43,540 nucleotides of DNA, from positions 1-43,540 of the forward strand of contig NZ_QOHO01000116.1 of NCBI RefSeq assembly GCF_003432035.1, in the 5' to 3' direction. The notes below the pieces were generated by a model. It saw only the letters and a program-made list of their open reading frames with translations, did not search any database and was not told the origin of the DNA. The number at the start of each line of letters is the position of its first letter. Positions within the stretch are counted from its first letter, which is position 1. Source of the DNA: Lacrimispora amygdalina (GTDB lineage: Bacteria > Bacillota > Clostridia > Lachnospirales > Lachnospiraceae). Below are positions 1 through 8,900 of the stretch, in pieces. Both the position numbers and the translations under genes were made by a program.

Positions 1-44
1 CTTATGGGGGTCAGTTCAAAATGTTCCGTCTGCTTTTTTAAACT

Positions 45-1454
45 TTATTTTACTTTATGAGGAAGGCGTCCCCGGAATAACCTTTTTTTAAGCTCTGATA
101 GATGAAGGGGAATCAGAGGATAGATATAGCTCTTACCTGCGATGGTTTTATTAAATATAACGGCGCATATAGATAAAATAAAGCCGATTATAAAGCCCCA
201 TACATTCAGAAGAGCGGTTAAAACCAGGAGAATCATACGAATAAATTTAAATGCATAGCCCAGTTCAAAGCTGGACTGGGAATAATTTGCTACAGTTACA
301 AAGGCCATATATAGCATGGTTTCACTGTTAAACCACCCGGTTTTCACGGAATATTCACCCAGTACAATACCGGCAATCACACTTAAAGGGGTCGTCAGCA
401 TGCTGGGGGTATTGACAGCCGCCAGCCGCAGTCCGTCAATGGCAAATTCCAGAATCAGAAGCTGGAATATAAGAGGAACCTGGGGTTCTTCCGATAAACG
501 GATAAAACGCAGCCAATCGGGAATCATTTCCGGATTCTGCATAAACAGCAGCCAAAGGGGCGTTAAATACAAGGTTAAGATGGATATAATGAGCCGTGAC
601 AGCCGCAGATAGGTTCCGGTAATGGGAGGGAAATAGTAATCATCGGCCTCCTCTATGATATCAAAAACAGACGAGGGGAGAATCATGGCGGAAGGGGAAT
701 TATCTACCATAATAATGATATTTCCCTCCAGCAGGGATGCTGCTGCAGTATCCGGACGTTCCGAATACTTGAATTTGGGAAAGGGGTTGTACCATTTATG
801 GGGATAAATACATTCTGCCAGACTTTCCTGGTTCATGGTAAGGGCGTCTACTTTCAGCTTCTTAATCCGATCTTTTATCATGGAGAGAAGTTTTTCATCC
901 ACCCGTCCCTTAAAATAACAGATGGCAATATCCGTGTGGGAGCTTTCCCCTGTATTCATAATTTCAATCGTAAGCCTGGGATCCCGGATTCTCCTTCGGA
1001 TTAAGGCGGTATTAGAGGTAAGCGTTTCCACAAATCCGTCTCTGGACCCGCGCAGGACTTTGTCTTTTTCCGGCTCCGATACACCTCTTGCCGGATAGCT
1101 TCTGCAATCAAGGGTAAAGCATTTATCATACCCGTCAATAAACAGGCAGGAGATTCCTGCAAGAAGCTGTTTGATCATCGCTTCGTCATCTTTTACAAGT
1201 CCTACCTGACTGTAAGGCAGATTCTTTTTCGAGAATTCATGAGCGTCGGAGGGCATGTTTTCAGGCGTAATGGATGCAAAGTCCTCCATTAATTTCTGCC
1301 ATACGTTTCCTCTTGTGAAACCTTCGATGTAGTAAAGGCATGCTTCTCTGTCTGCAACATAGAAGGTGCGGTAAACCAGATCAAAGTTCCCCTCTACATC
1401 CAGTTTCTTATTTAAGTGATTCATAGTATCAGAAAGATTCGTTGTAAATTCCAT
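45..1454 (-). CDS. spoVAF: SpoVAF / GerA-family spore membrane protein
   Basis: A 469-residue protein of the GerA 'A-subunit' family that most resembles SpoVAF, which acts in the spore inner membrane with the SpoVA dipicolinic-acid channel during germination. The N-terminal half is soluble and has the family's RGSRDGFVETL and NTALIRRRIRD motifs. The C-terminal half has several membrane segments, introduced by a PPITGTYLRL motif. The reading frame is open for 51 more codons upstream, but I chose the ATG at 1454 because AAGGAGA lies 8 bases before it and family homology begins there. The length is close to the roughly 490 residues of Bacillus SpoVAF. No spoVAC/D/E genes lie upstream; the next features are an RNA unit and a divergent gene, so it appears monocistronic. 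A germinant-receptor GerAA role is the alternative. Function is by family, not tested. Confidence 0.85.
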   Translation of the reverse strand: MEFTTNLSDTMNHLNKKLDVEGNFDLVYRTFYVADREACLYYIEGFTRGNVWQKLMEDFASITPENMPSDAHEFSKKNLPYSQVGLVKDDEAMIKQLLAGISCLFIDGYDKCFTLDCRSYPARGVSEPEKDKVLRGSRDGFVETLTSNTALIRRRIRDPRLTIEIMNTGESSHTDIAICYFKGRVDEKLLSMIKDRIKKLKVDALTMNQESLAECIYPHKWYNPFPKFKYSERPDTAAASLLEGNIIIMVDNSPSAMILPSSVFDIIEEADDYYFPPITGTYLRLSRLIISILTLYLTPLWLLFMQNPEMIPDWLRFIRLSEEPQVPLIFQLLILEFAIDGLRLAAVNTPSMLTTPLSVIAGIVLGEYSVKTGWFNSETMLYMAFVTVANYSQSSFELGYAFKFIRMILLVLTALLNVWGFIIGFILSICAVIFNKTIAGKSYIYPLIPLHLSELKKRLFRGRLPHKVK

Positions 1455-1483
1455 GGTAATGGTCTCCTTGCATTGGTAATAGA

Positions 1484-1513
1484 AAGTATGCGCATTTTTG
1501 TAAAAAATATGTT
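1484..1513 (-). promoter_or_regulatory. possible sporulation sigma (SigG/SigF-like) promoter of spoVAF
   Basis: On the minus strand a CATACTT box (1484-1490) matches the forespore-sigma -10 consensus CATACTA in six of seven positions. An ACATATT box about 16 bases upstream weakly resembles the -35. It would give a leader of about 23 bases before the chosen ATG. Forespore expression is known for spoVA genes, but this site is pattern-based only. Confidence 0.35.
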
Positions 1514-1622
1514 TTATTAATTCTGCATGGTGAAAAAGGACTTTTTCAACTTTTTTTATTGGAAAATATGCAGGGATAGGTGGTCGAATCCTGTTGATTT
1601 TTGGCAAAATACACTAAAAATA

Positions 1623-1651
1623 TTGACTTATGAGCTAAAAGATGGTATTAT
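1623..1651 (+). promoter_or_regulatory. SigA-type promoter of the candidate small RNA
   Basis: TTGACT and TATTAT are separated by exactly 17 bases. Transcription would start near 1657 and enter the hairpin-rich stretch that ends in a terminator at 1795. Confidence 0.55.
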
Positions 1652-1656
1652 CGTCC

Positions 1657-1795
1657 ATGTGAGAAGCACAAGGGGTGCCTTGCGTGCGGTGTTTTGACGT
1701 GGGGATGTCAAAACGCAAAACTACATAGTGTGACGGTTTTAGATCGTGACAGAGGATTGCCTTCTGTGGGGGAAGGGCAGTCCTCTAATTTTTTT
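1657..1795 (+). ncRNA. candidate unidentified small RNA, about 140 nt
   Basis: Most of the 405-base gap between spoVAF and yitT is a compact RNA-like unit. It has its own promoter (1623-1651), a hairpin at 1666-1687 (GCAC/AAGG arms), a 10-bp hairpin at 1689-1716 (GTGTTTTGAC with GTCAAAACGC, 8-base loop) and a terminator hairpin with T-run at 1751-1795. The yitT gene has a separate good promoter starting at 1806, after the terminator, so this looks like an independent transcript rather than a simple yitT leader. I found no match to riboswitch, 6S, SRP, tmRNA or RNase P signatures that I know. No plausible open reading frame is seen. Identity unknown. Confidence 0.5.
1751..1795 (+). terminator. 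rho-independent terminator of the small RNA
   Basis: AGAGGA (1751-1756) pairs with TCCTCT (1781-1786). The inner arms TTGCCTTC and GAAGGGCAG pair imperfectly, and a run of seven T follows at 1789-1795. Confidence 0.75.
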
Positions 1796-1805
1796 ATAAA
1801 AAGCG

Positions 1806-1834
1806 TTGATAGGGGAAAGGATCTTACATATAAT
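1806..1834 (+). promoter_or_regulatory. SigA-type promoter of the yitT-family gene
   Basis: TTGATA (1806-1811) and TATAAT (1829-1834) are spaced 17 bases apart, right after the small-RNA terminator and 25 bases before the start codon of the next gene. Confidence 0.7.
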
Positions 1835-1859
1835 ATGTGATGTGATAAGGAGGAATTCT

Positions 1860-2732
1860 ATGTGGAAAGAACTGAGGAGAGATAAGCGGGTCCGGAATGT
1901 AATGACTGCAGTGGCAGTTCTCGGATCAGCATTATTACAGACTTATGTGATTCAGGCCTTTATCAGGCCGGCAGGGTTATTATCAGGAGGATTTACGGGA
2001 ATTGCCATTTTAATAGACCGTGTTACATCATTGTTTGGATTTAATATATCAACCTCTCTGGGCATGGTGGTATTAAATCTTCCGGTTGCATGGGCGTGCA
2101 GCAGGAGCATCAGCAAACGGTTTACTTTTTTTTCTCTCCTGCAGGTACTTTTAGCCAGTTTATTTTTAAGAGTATTTGATTTTACTCCCATATTTGAAGA
2201 CAGCATATTAAATGTGATCTACGGCGGTGTGCTTTACGGATTTGCCATTGTAATGGCACTTCGGGGAAACGCATCCACCGGAGGTACCGATTTCATCGCT
2301 CTTTATGTTTCCAATAAAACCGGCAATTCCATCTGGACCTATGTGTTTGTGGGAAATGTTATCCTGTTGTGTATTTTCGGGGCCATATTCGGCTGGGATT
2401 ATGCCGGATATTCTATCCTGTTTCAGTTTGTATCGACGAAGGTCATATCTACCTTCCATCACCGGTATGAACGTGTTACACTTCAGATTACCACAGCGAA
2501 AGGGCCGGAGCTGGCGGCAAAATATGTGAAGGACTTCCGCCATGGCATTTCCTGTGTGGATGCAGTGGGAGGCTACAGCAGGAAGAAGATGTATCTTCTC
2601 CATACAGTAGTATCCTCCTATGAAGTAACAGATATCATCGCACTGTTTCATGAAGTGGATGACCATGTGATTATAAATATGTTTAAGACCCAGCAGTTTT
2701 ACGGAAAATTTTACCGTGCACCCATGGAGTAA
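1860..2732 (+). CDS. YitT-family membrane protein (DUF161/DUF2179)
   Basis: A 290-residue protein of the YitT family, common in Firmicutes and of unknown transport or sensing role. The N-terminal two thirds hold about five or six hydrophobic segments, with the family's GGFTGIAIL and GNASTGGTDFIA glycine-rich motifs. The last roughly 90 residues form a soluble DUF2179 domain ending near IINMFKTQQFYGKFY. I chose the ATG at 1860 because AAGGAGG lies 7 bases upstream; the 18 extra codons of the open frame overlap the promoter. It is probably monocistronic, since it ends 2 bases from the convergent exchanger gene with no terminator visible between them. Confidence 0.85.
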   Translation: MWKELRRDKRVRNVMTAVAVLGSALLQTYVIQAFIRPAGLLSGGFTGIAILIDRVTSLFGFNISTSLGMVVLNLPVAWACSRSISKRFTFFSLLQVLLASLFLRVFDFTPIFEDSILNVIYGGVLYGFAIVMALRGNASTGGTDFIALYVSNKTGNSIWTYVFVGNVILLCIFGAIFGWDYAGYSILFQFVSTKVISTFHHRYERVTLQITTAKGPELAAKYVKDFRHGISCVDAVGGYSRKKMYLLHTVVSSYEVTDIIALFHEVDDHVIINMFKTQQFYGKFYRAPME

Positions 2733-2734
2733 AT

Positions 2735-3649
2735 CTACCTGATAATGATATAGATCATATATAAAATGTATAAAATTATCATGAAAGCACTTTCTGCCCG
2801 GTTCAGCTGCTTTTTGCTTTTACACCAGATCCAGGTGATCATGCTAGCACCAATGAGAAAACCGGTGTCATAAAGGGAGAGTGGATTGACCTTTATTGGG
2901 CTGATGGCGGAGGAAGCTCCTAATACCATAAGGATGTTAAAAATATTGGAGCCGATGACATTGCCAAGTGCAAGTCCGTTTTCTCCTTTTCTGGAGGCGA
3001 CAATGGAAGTTACCAGCTCCGGCAGTGAGGTTCCGATGGCTACAATGGTGAGGCCGATCAGGTTTTGGCTGAGGCCAAAGGAGGCTGCGATAGCACTGGC
3101 ATTTTCTACAACCAGATTACCGCCCCAGATGATGGCGGAAAGCCCTCCGATGATAAATACGGCGGCAAGCCAAAGGGGAAGGGGCTTATCTCCTTCTTCC
3201 GCCGATGTCCGGTTAATAATTGCGTCACGGATGGTAAGACCCACGAATACGGAAAACAGACAAAGCAGTATGATTGCTTCTGTTCTTGTAATATCAAGAT
3301 TGAAAAGCATCATGATGAATAAAATTACGGTGACGCCAACGCTGGCAGCGTAGTCCCACCGCAGGCGGACGCCGAATGGCCGGATTATTCCGCAGGCGCC
3401 AAGAACGACTAAAAGATTAAAAATATTGGAGCCGATTACATTTCCGATGGCGATATCATTGTTGCCGGACAGCGCTGCAGTCGTACTGACTGCCAGCTCC
3501 GGAGCACTGGTTCCAAAGGCGACGATGGTAAGACCGATTATAATCCGGGGTACTCTTAGTGTTTTCGCAATGGAAGAGCTGGCTTCAACAAAATAATCAG
3601 CTCCTTTAATTAGTAACACAAAACCTAGAATTAACCATAAGTACATCAT
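2735..3649 (-). CDS. CaCA-family cation/sodium exchanger, probably manganese-responsive
   Basis: A 304-residue inner-membrane antiporter of the YrbG/CaCA family. The two inverted halves each carry a GTSxPEL motif (FGTSAPEL early, IGTSLPEL late) and a GNVIGSNIFN motif, which are the ion-binding alpha repeats. About ten membrane helices are visible. The start at 3649 is preceded by GAGGAA; the next codon is also ATG (3646) and is equally possible. Automatic annotation would say calcium/sodium antiporter. However, the gene follows a yybP-ykoY manganese riboswitch with an overlapping terminator, so Mn2+ is likely a physiological substrate or at least the inducer. Substrate specificity is inference. 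Confidence 0.88.
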   Translation of the reverse strand: MMYLWLILGFVLLIKGADYFVEASSSIAKTLRVPRIIIGLTIVAFGTSAPELAVSTTAALSGNNDIAIGNVIGSNIFNLLVVLGACGIIRPFGVRLRWDYAASVGVTVILFIMMLFNLDITRTEAIILLCLFSVFVGLTIRDAIINRTSAEEGDKPLPLWLAAVFIIGGLSAIIWGGNLVVENASAIAASFGLSQNLIGLTIVAIGTSLPELVTSIVASRKGENGLALGNVIGSNIFNILMVLGASSAISPIKVNPLSLYDTGFLIGASMITWIWCKSKKQLNRAESAFMIILYILYMIYIIIR

Positions 3650-3688
3650 TTTGTTTCCTCTTTCTTTTTTTATATGAGCAGCAGCCTT

Positions 3689-3740
3689 AAAACAGAAAGC
3701 GAGACTTTTATTGCATATTATATGCAATAAAAGTCTCGCT
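3689..3740 (-). terminator. riboswitch-controlled terminator
   Basis: On the minus strand a 21-bp perfect inverted repeat (3698-3740, one central base) is followed by the T-rich tract TTCTGTTTT. Its 5' arm contains the GCGAGAC and CTTTTAT sequence that also closes the riboswitch aptamer, so terminator and aptamer are mutually exclusive. This is the usual arrangement of an ON switch. Confidence 0.8.
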
Positions 3741-3833
3741 AATTATATGCGTACCGGTTTCCCACTTTTTGGCAGTGGAAACGGGACTGGCGTATACGCA
3801 AAACGCCAAATGGCGTAAGCTACTCCCTTTTAT
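3727..3833 (-). ncRNA. yybP-ykoY manganese riboswitch aptamer
   Basis: Read on the minus strand, the leader has the hallmark 5' element AAAGGGAGTAGC (3819-3830) and the hallmark 3' element GCGAGACTTTTAT (3727-3739). The ends pair as ATAAAAG with CTTTTAT to form P1, and ACCGGTACGC lies in the distal arm. This is the yybP-ykoY family, an Mn2+ sensor that usually switches on Mn2+ export genes. It lies between a strong promoter and the CaCA exchanger, and its 3' strand is shared with the terminator. Ligand and ON direction come from the family and the geometry; neither was measured. Confidence 0.88.
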
Positions 3834-3840
3834 CCGTTTT

Positions 3841-3869
3841 AGTATAGTGAACATAGATGTGATTGTCAA
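3841..3869 (-). promoter_or_regulatory. SigA promoter of the riboswitch-exchanger unit
   Basis: On the minus strand TTGACA (3864-3869) and TATACT (3841-3846) are separated by 17 bases, placing the transcription start just before the riboswitch aptamer. Confidence 0.8.
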
Positions 3870-3905
3870 GATTTACTGACACGTAACAAGTAAATATTTG
3901 CACGG

Positions 3906-5297
3906 TTAAGGTGTCTGTTGTTTTCTTTTCGGTCTTGTTTTCTTCAGCCTGCTGAACCAATGGAAGTATATGAGAAATAATATGGATGTAACGGTCCAGG
4001 TCAGAGGGTAACAAAATACTACAGTCTCAATCGCCGGATGAATTGGCACTGCAGTACAGATCCACACAATCCTGAGAACACAGACTCCCAGGCTGGTAAG
4101 GATCATCGGAATCCAACAGTCGCCGGTTCCCCGCAGAGATCCGGAATAAATTTCCACACAGACGTAAGTAAAAAAGGTGGGAACCAGGTACCGGAGAATC
4201 TGTGTACCCTTGGCAATAACGGCTGCGTCAGTGGTAAACAAAAGAAATACCAGACTTCCGAATGTGTAAAGCAGGAAGCTTAATGCAATTGATGAAAGAA
4301 AGCACATAAAAAGACAGACCCGTATGCCCTTGTATACCCGGTCTAATTTCCTGGCACCGTAATTCTGCCCCACAAATGTGGTTATGGAGATTCCGAAGGC
4401 ACTGATCATCATCCAGAACAGGGTGTCGATCTTGCCATATGCGGTCCAGGCAGCCACGGTATCGGTTCCCAGTGCATTCACGCTTGACTGAATGATAATA
4501 TTTGACGAAGTATACATAACTGACTGCAGTCCTGCCGGAAATCCGATCCGGACAATCCGCACCAGCATGTCCTTATGAAACGTTAAAGAAGACAGCATCA
4601 GCCGGTATGGCTGTCTGGTACGCATTAAAACGAGCAGAACCAGTACGGCACTGAGAAGCTGGGACAGGATGGTAGCAACGGCTGCCCCTGTGACACCCAT
4701 TTTCCAGAAAACCACGAAGATGATATCTAAAATGATATTGGTAAAGCAGCTGGCAATCAGAAAGTAAAGGGGGCGCCTGGAATCCCCGATTGCCCTCAAT
4801 ATCCCGGCCCCCATATTGTAGACCAGATTTGGAATCACTCCAAGAAAGTAAATCCGCATGTATAAAACACCATAGGGAAGAATGTCAGCCGGAGTATCCA
4901 TGGCTTCTAAGGCAAAGGGAGCCAGAACGATTCCGATGATCATAATAAAAAAGCCGCAGACAGCAGAAAAAGCCATGGCTGTATGCACTGCCTGGCTCAG
5001 CTGCTTTTTCTGTCCGGCCCCGAAAAACTGGGATATGATTACGCCTGCGCCGGAGGAAAGCCCGATAAAGAACCCGATGAAAAGATTGATTATGGTTCCT
5101 GTAGGACCTCCTACGGCAGCCAGTGCTTCCTTTCCCACGAATCTGCCTACAATGACAGCATCTGCTGTATTATAGAGCTGCTGAAAAAATGTCCCGAATA
5201 AAATTGGAAAGAAAAACAGAAGAAGCTGCTTCCATATCACTCCCTCTGTAATCTGATTCGACGTCCCTTCGTCTTTGTTTCTCGTATTCTCTTTCAT
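3906..5297 (-). CDS. MATE-family multidrug/organic-cation exporter
   Basis: A 463-residue membrane protein with about twelve hydrophobic helices in two homologous halves, as in MATE (NorM/DinF-type) Na+- or H+-coupled efflux pumps. Family signatures include QQLYNTADAVIVGRFVG near residue 40, GILRAIGDSRRP in the first half and GSLRGTGDCWIP in the second. The start at 5297 has GAGGAA upstream. Its promoter is at 5336-5364 and it is transcribed alone. The riboswitch unit begins only about 37 bases after its stop, and no separate terminator is visible, so some read-through into that unit is possible. The substrate cannot be told from sequence. Confidence 0.9.
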   Translation of the reverse strand: MKENTRNKDEGTSNQITEGVIWKQLLLFFFPILFGTFFQQLYNTADAVIVGRFVGKEALAAVGGPTGTIINLFIGFFIGLSSGAGVIISQFFGAGQKKQLSQAVHTAMAFSAVCGFFIMIIGIVLAPFALEAMDTPADILPYGVLYMRIYFLGVIPNLVYNMGAGILRAIGDSRRPLYFLIASCFTNIILDIIFVVFWKMGVTGAAVATILSQLLSAVLVLLVLMRTRQPYRLMLSSLTFHKDMLVRIVRIGFPAGLQSVMYTSSNIIIQSSVNALGTDTVAAWTAYGKIDTLFWMMISAFGISITTFVGQNYGARKLDRVYKGIRVCLFMCFLSSIALSFLLYTFGSLVFLLFTTDAAVIAKGTQILRYLVPTFFTYVCVEIYSGSLRGTGDCWIPMILTSLGVCVLRIVWICTAVPIHPAIETVVFCYPLTWTVTSILFLIYFHWFSRLKKTRPKRKQQTP

Positions 5298-5335
5298 AAA
5301 ATTTCCTCGTTTAAGTAATTATGTAATCATTTTTC

Positions 5336-5364
5336 ATTATACCGTCTGAAATTAAAAAACACAA
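5336..5364 (-). promoter_or_regulatory. promoter of the MATE gene
   Basis: On the minus strand TTGTGT (5359-5364) and TATAAT (5336-5341) are spaced 17 bases apart, about 40 bases before the start codon. Confidence 0.65.
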
Positions 5365-5373
5365 TCCCCTGTC

Positions 5374-5814
5374 TCAGTCGGTTTTCTGGGCTTTTGTAAG
5401 TGCCTGATCCACTGCTTTTAACAGGACTCCGGAGGTGTAGCGGGATTCAGACGGGTAGGAAATGTTTTTGGTTGACTGGTTCTTTAAAATCTGCGGAGAT
5501 AAATTATCCATGGCGGGCTGCATAAGGGGATACATCGTGGTAACCGCCTCGCTTAAAGGAACCAGTGTAACGGAAGTGATTTTCTTAGAATCAACTGTGA
5601 CCTCAACATTGATATCCTGGCTATTCAGCGTAATGGCAGAGGAATATACACCCGGTACATAGTCCACAGAATCTCCGGAAGTGGGAACAGTATCCTTTTT
5701 CGGGCGGAACATGACTAGAAACAGGGTAATGAGGAGGATTCCAAGGCCAACGAAGATCGCAGTATAGATGATCTCTTTCATTCGTAAAACAACAATTTTT
5801 GTTTTTGAGCTCAT
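5374..5814 (-). CDS. small membrane-anchored protein resembling FMN-binding domains
   Basis: A 146-residue protein with a short basic N-terminus, one strong membrane helix (about residues 14-36) and an extracellular domain of about 95 residues. The domain begins YVPGVYSSAI and ends SGVLLKAVDQALTKA, resembling the FMN_bind fold used by RnfG/NqrC-like proteins. The usual covalent-flavin motif (SGAT-like) is not intact; the matching place reads SRYTSG. It may therefore be a non-flavinylated relative. A GGAGGG about 10 bases before 5814 supports the chosen start, though an ATG at 5781 is possible. It is divergent from addB, with no evident partner gene. The domain assignment is moderate and the function unknown. 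Confidence 0.6.
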   Translation of the reverse strand: MSSKTKIVVLRMKEIIYTAIFVGLGILLITLFLVMFRPKKDTVPTSGDSVDYVPGVYSSAITLNSQDINVEVTVDSKKITSVTLVPLSEAVTTMYPLMQPAMDNLSPQILKNQSTKNISYPSESRYTSGVLLKAVDQALTKAQKTD

Positions 5815-5889
5815 AAGACAGAAGCCCTCCGTATAGTTTTGTTACAATGTATGAGGGGATTAGGGGATTTCATTCCTAAGATTTCATTG

Positions 5890-5918
5890 TTGTAACAGGA
5901 AATCTGTGCTAATATAAT
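5890..5918 (+). promoter_or_regulatory. promoter of the addBA(-selD) operon
   Basis: TTGTAA (5890-5895) and TATAAT (5913-5918) are spaced 17 bases apart, 36 bases before the addB start codon. Confidence 0.65.
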
Positions 5919-5953
5919 AGACAAACATGTGTTTTGGGAAAGGAAGAAAAAGT

Positions 5954-8900
5954 ATGTCCCTTCAATTTATTCTGGGCGGATCCGGTTCCGGCAAGACCCG
6001 CCGCCTTTATACGGAATTGATCCGGCAGTCGGTGGAAGAACCGGATACCCAGTTTTTTGCCATTGTGCCGGAGCAGTTCACCATGCAGACCCAGAAGGAG
6101 ATTGTTTCCCTGCACCCAAGCTTTGGAGTAATGAATATTGATATTGTCAGCTTTAAGCGTCTTGCCTACCGGATCTTTGAGGAACTGGCAGTTACGAATC
6201 CCCAGGTTCTTGATGATATGGGAAAATCCATGGTACTCAGAAAGGTAGCAGCAGATAAGAAAAAAAGTCTGGTTTTTTATAAAGAGCATTTATCAAAGGC
6301 AGGGTTTATTTCTCAGCTTAAGTCCATGCTTTCAGAACTCTACCAGTATGGAATTACTCCTGAGATGCTTGGGGAAAAGGTCCCTGAGAATGTAAGCCCT
6401 GTACTGGCACAGAAGCTGTCGGATATTGCTGTTGTTTATCAGGGGTTTAAGGAGTATATTGAAGGTAAGTTTATTACATCGGAGGAGATTTTAGATGTAC
6501 TCTGCAACGTCCTTCCAAGATCGGAGCTGATTAAAAACAGTGTCATCACGCTAGACGGATATACAGGTTTTACCCCTGTCCAGTATCGGATTTTAGAACT
6601 GTTTTTCCGTTACAGCAGGAAGGTTGTGATTACAGTGACCATGGATCCGGCAGAGAATATGAGCAGAAAAACCGGGGTCCAGGAGCTGTTTTACATGAGC
6701 CGTCAGATGATTAAAAAGCTGAACGATCTGGCTAAGGAAACGGGGATCAGCCGGGAAAAGGACATTCTTCTTTCCGATCATCCGGCAGTCCGCTTTCTTA
6801 AGGAAGGAAAGGGTGCTCCCTGTTCTCTGGATTTTCTGGAACAGAATCTCTACCGCTACACAGGAAGATCCTTTAAAGGACAGCCGGAATCCATACATCT
6901 GTATCAGACGCGCAATCCGTCGGAAGAGATCGCATTTGTGATACGATCCATGGAAGAAAACATCAGAAAGAACGGACTCCGCTACAGGGATATGGCGGTA
7001 ATAACCGGGAACTTATCAAACTACGCAAACGAGATGATCCATCAGTTTCAGTTAAGTCAGGTGCCCTATTTCCTGGATGATAAAAAGAGCATATTAAAGA
7101 ATCCCATGGTCGAGCTGATCCGGGCTGCCATAGAGATTGTTCAGAAGGATTTTTCCTATGAATCGGTGTTTCGTTATATAAGAACGGGACTGATTGTTTC
7201 CCAGGATCGTTTGGATCAGGCAGACAGACTGGAAAATTACGTGATAGCCATGGGAATCCGGGGCTTTAAAAGATGGGATGCTGCGTTTGAGGGCTGGTAT
7301 AAAGGAGCCAGGGAGTTAAATCTTGTGGAATTAAACCAGTTTAAGGATGAGGTAATGGGCCCCCTTAAGCATCTGCGTGAGGAATTTAAAAGAGAAGATT
7401 CCACGGTAAAAACCATGACTGCCGCAGTGACCGCACTTTTAATGGAGACAGGCATTGAAGAGAAGATGCTTGTTTTTGAGAAAAAGTTTCAGGATATGGG
7501 GGAATTTGCTCTTGCAAAGGAATATGGACAGGTTTACGGGCTGGTAATGGATTTATTTGACCGTCTTGCCGGACTGCTGGGCGGGGAGCATGTGAGCAGG
7601 AGAGAATACGGGGAGATTCTGGATGCCGGCTTTGCTGAGATTAAAGTGGGTGTGATTCCGGCCGCTGTGGACCGGGTTGTAGTGGGAGATATCACGAGAA
7701 CCCGTCTGGATCATATCAAGGTTCTTTATTTTGTAGGCGTCAATGATGGACTGGTTCCCGTAAAAAAGGAGAAAAGCAGTTTATTTACAGACCGGGAAAG
7801 GGAATTTTTATCCGGTCATGCCATAGAGCTGGCCCCTACTTCCATGGAAGAAGGCTTTCGCCAGAGGTTTTATCTGTACCTGGCACTGACAAAGCCGGAG
7901 AAAGAACTGGTGTTATCTTATTCAGCCATGGATGGGAGCGGAAAGAGCATGCGCCCCTCTACCTTAATCGGGGAACTAAAGAAGCTGTTTCCAGGATTAA
8001 AGGAATCAGCTCCGCTAAAAGCAGGTGTTCCCCTGACCTTCCGTGAGGCAAAGAACCAGCTGGCAGCTGGTATGAGGGAGTATGGAAAGAACGGTGAAGA
8101 CAGCCGGATTCTGGAGTTGTTAAAAGCCTTTCTTGCATCTGCGGACCATAAGGAGGAAGGAAGACAGCTGATTGAAGCGGCTTTTTATGTATACCAGCAA
8201 AAAGGTATCGGAAAAGCGGCTGCAAGAGCTCTTTACGGTTCCGTTATCAATGGAAGCGTGACCAGGATGGAGCAGTATGCTTCCTGTGCATATGCTCATT
8301 TTTTAAGTTACGGTCTGGAACTGATGGAACGTCAGGAATATGAACTGGCAGCCATGGATATCGGTAATCTGTTCCATGGTTCCATTGATTTATGGTTTGC
8401 ACGGATGAAGGAAGAGGGCCGGGATTTTAAGACGCTGACAGAAGAGGAACGTAAGACTATGGTGCACGAATGTGTAACCAGAGTGACGGAGGAATATGGA
8501 AATACAGTCTTAAAGAGCTCTGCAAGAAACGCTTACCTTGCAGGTAAGGTGGAGCGGATCACGGACAGAACGGTCTGGGCGCTGTCCGAGCAGCTGAAAA
8601 AAGGGGATTTCACTCCTGTGGGATTCGAAGTTTCCTTTTCTGCAGACGATCATTTAAAAGCAATGAGACTGCCCTTATCAAAGGATGAATCCGTTCATTT
8701 AAGGGGGCGGATTGACCGTATGGATTTATGTGAGGATGAGGAGGCAGTCTATGTTAAGATCATTGATTACAAATCCGGAAGCACGGCTTTTGATTTAACT
8801 TCTCTCTATTATGGACTGCAGCTGCAGCTGGTGGTTTACATGGATGCGGCGCTGGAGATGGAAGAGAGAAAAAGACCGGATAAGCAGGTGGTTCCGGCAG

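Noticed and set aside
1455..1607. N-terminal extension of SpoVAF
   Set aside because: The ATG at 1454 has a good ribosome binding site, and the possible sporulation promoter lies inside the extension.
1657..1795. Known riboswitch (glycine, lysine, FMN, TPP, SAM, c-di-GMP, fluoride) or 6S/SRP RNA
   Set aside because: None of the conserved cores of these classes that I know is present, so the unit is left unnamed.
2208..2666. Long antisense open frames opposite yitT, addBA, xdh and others
   Set aside because: They have no ribosome binding sites, no recognisable domains and composition expected for shadows of real genes.
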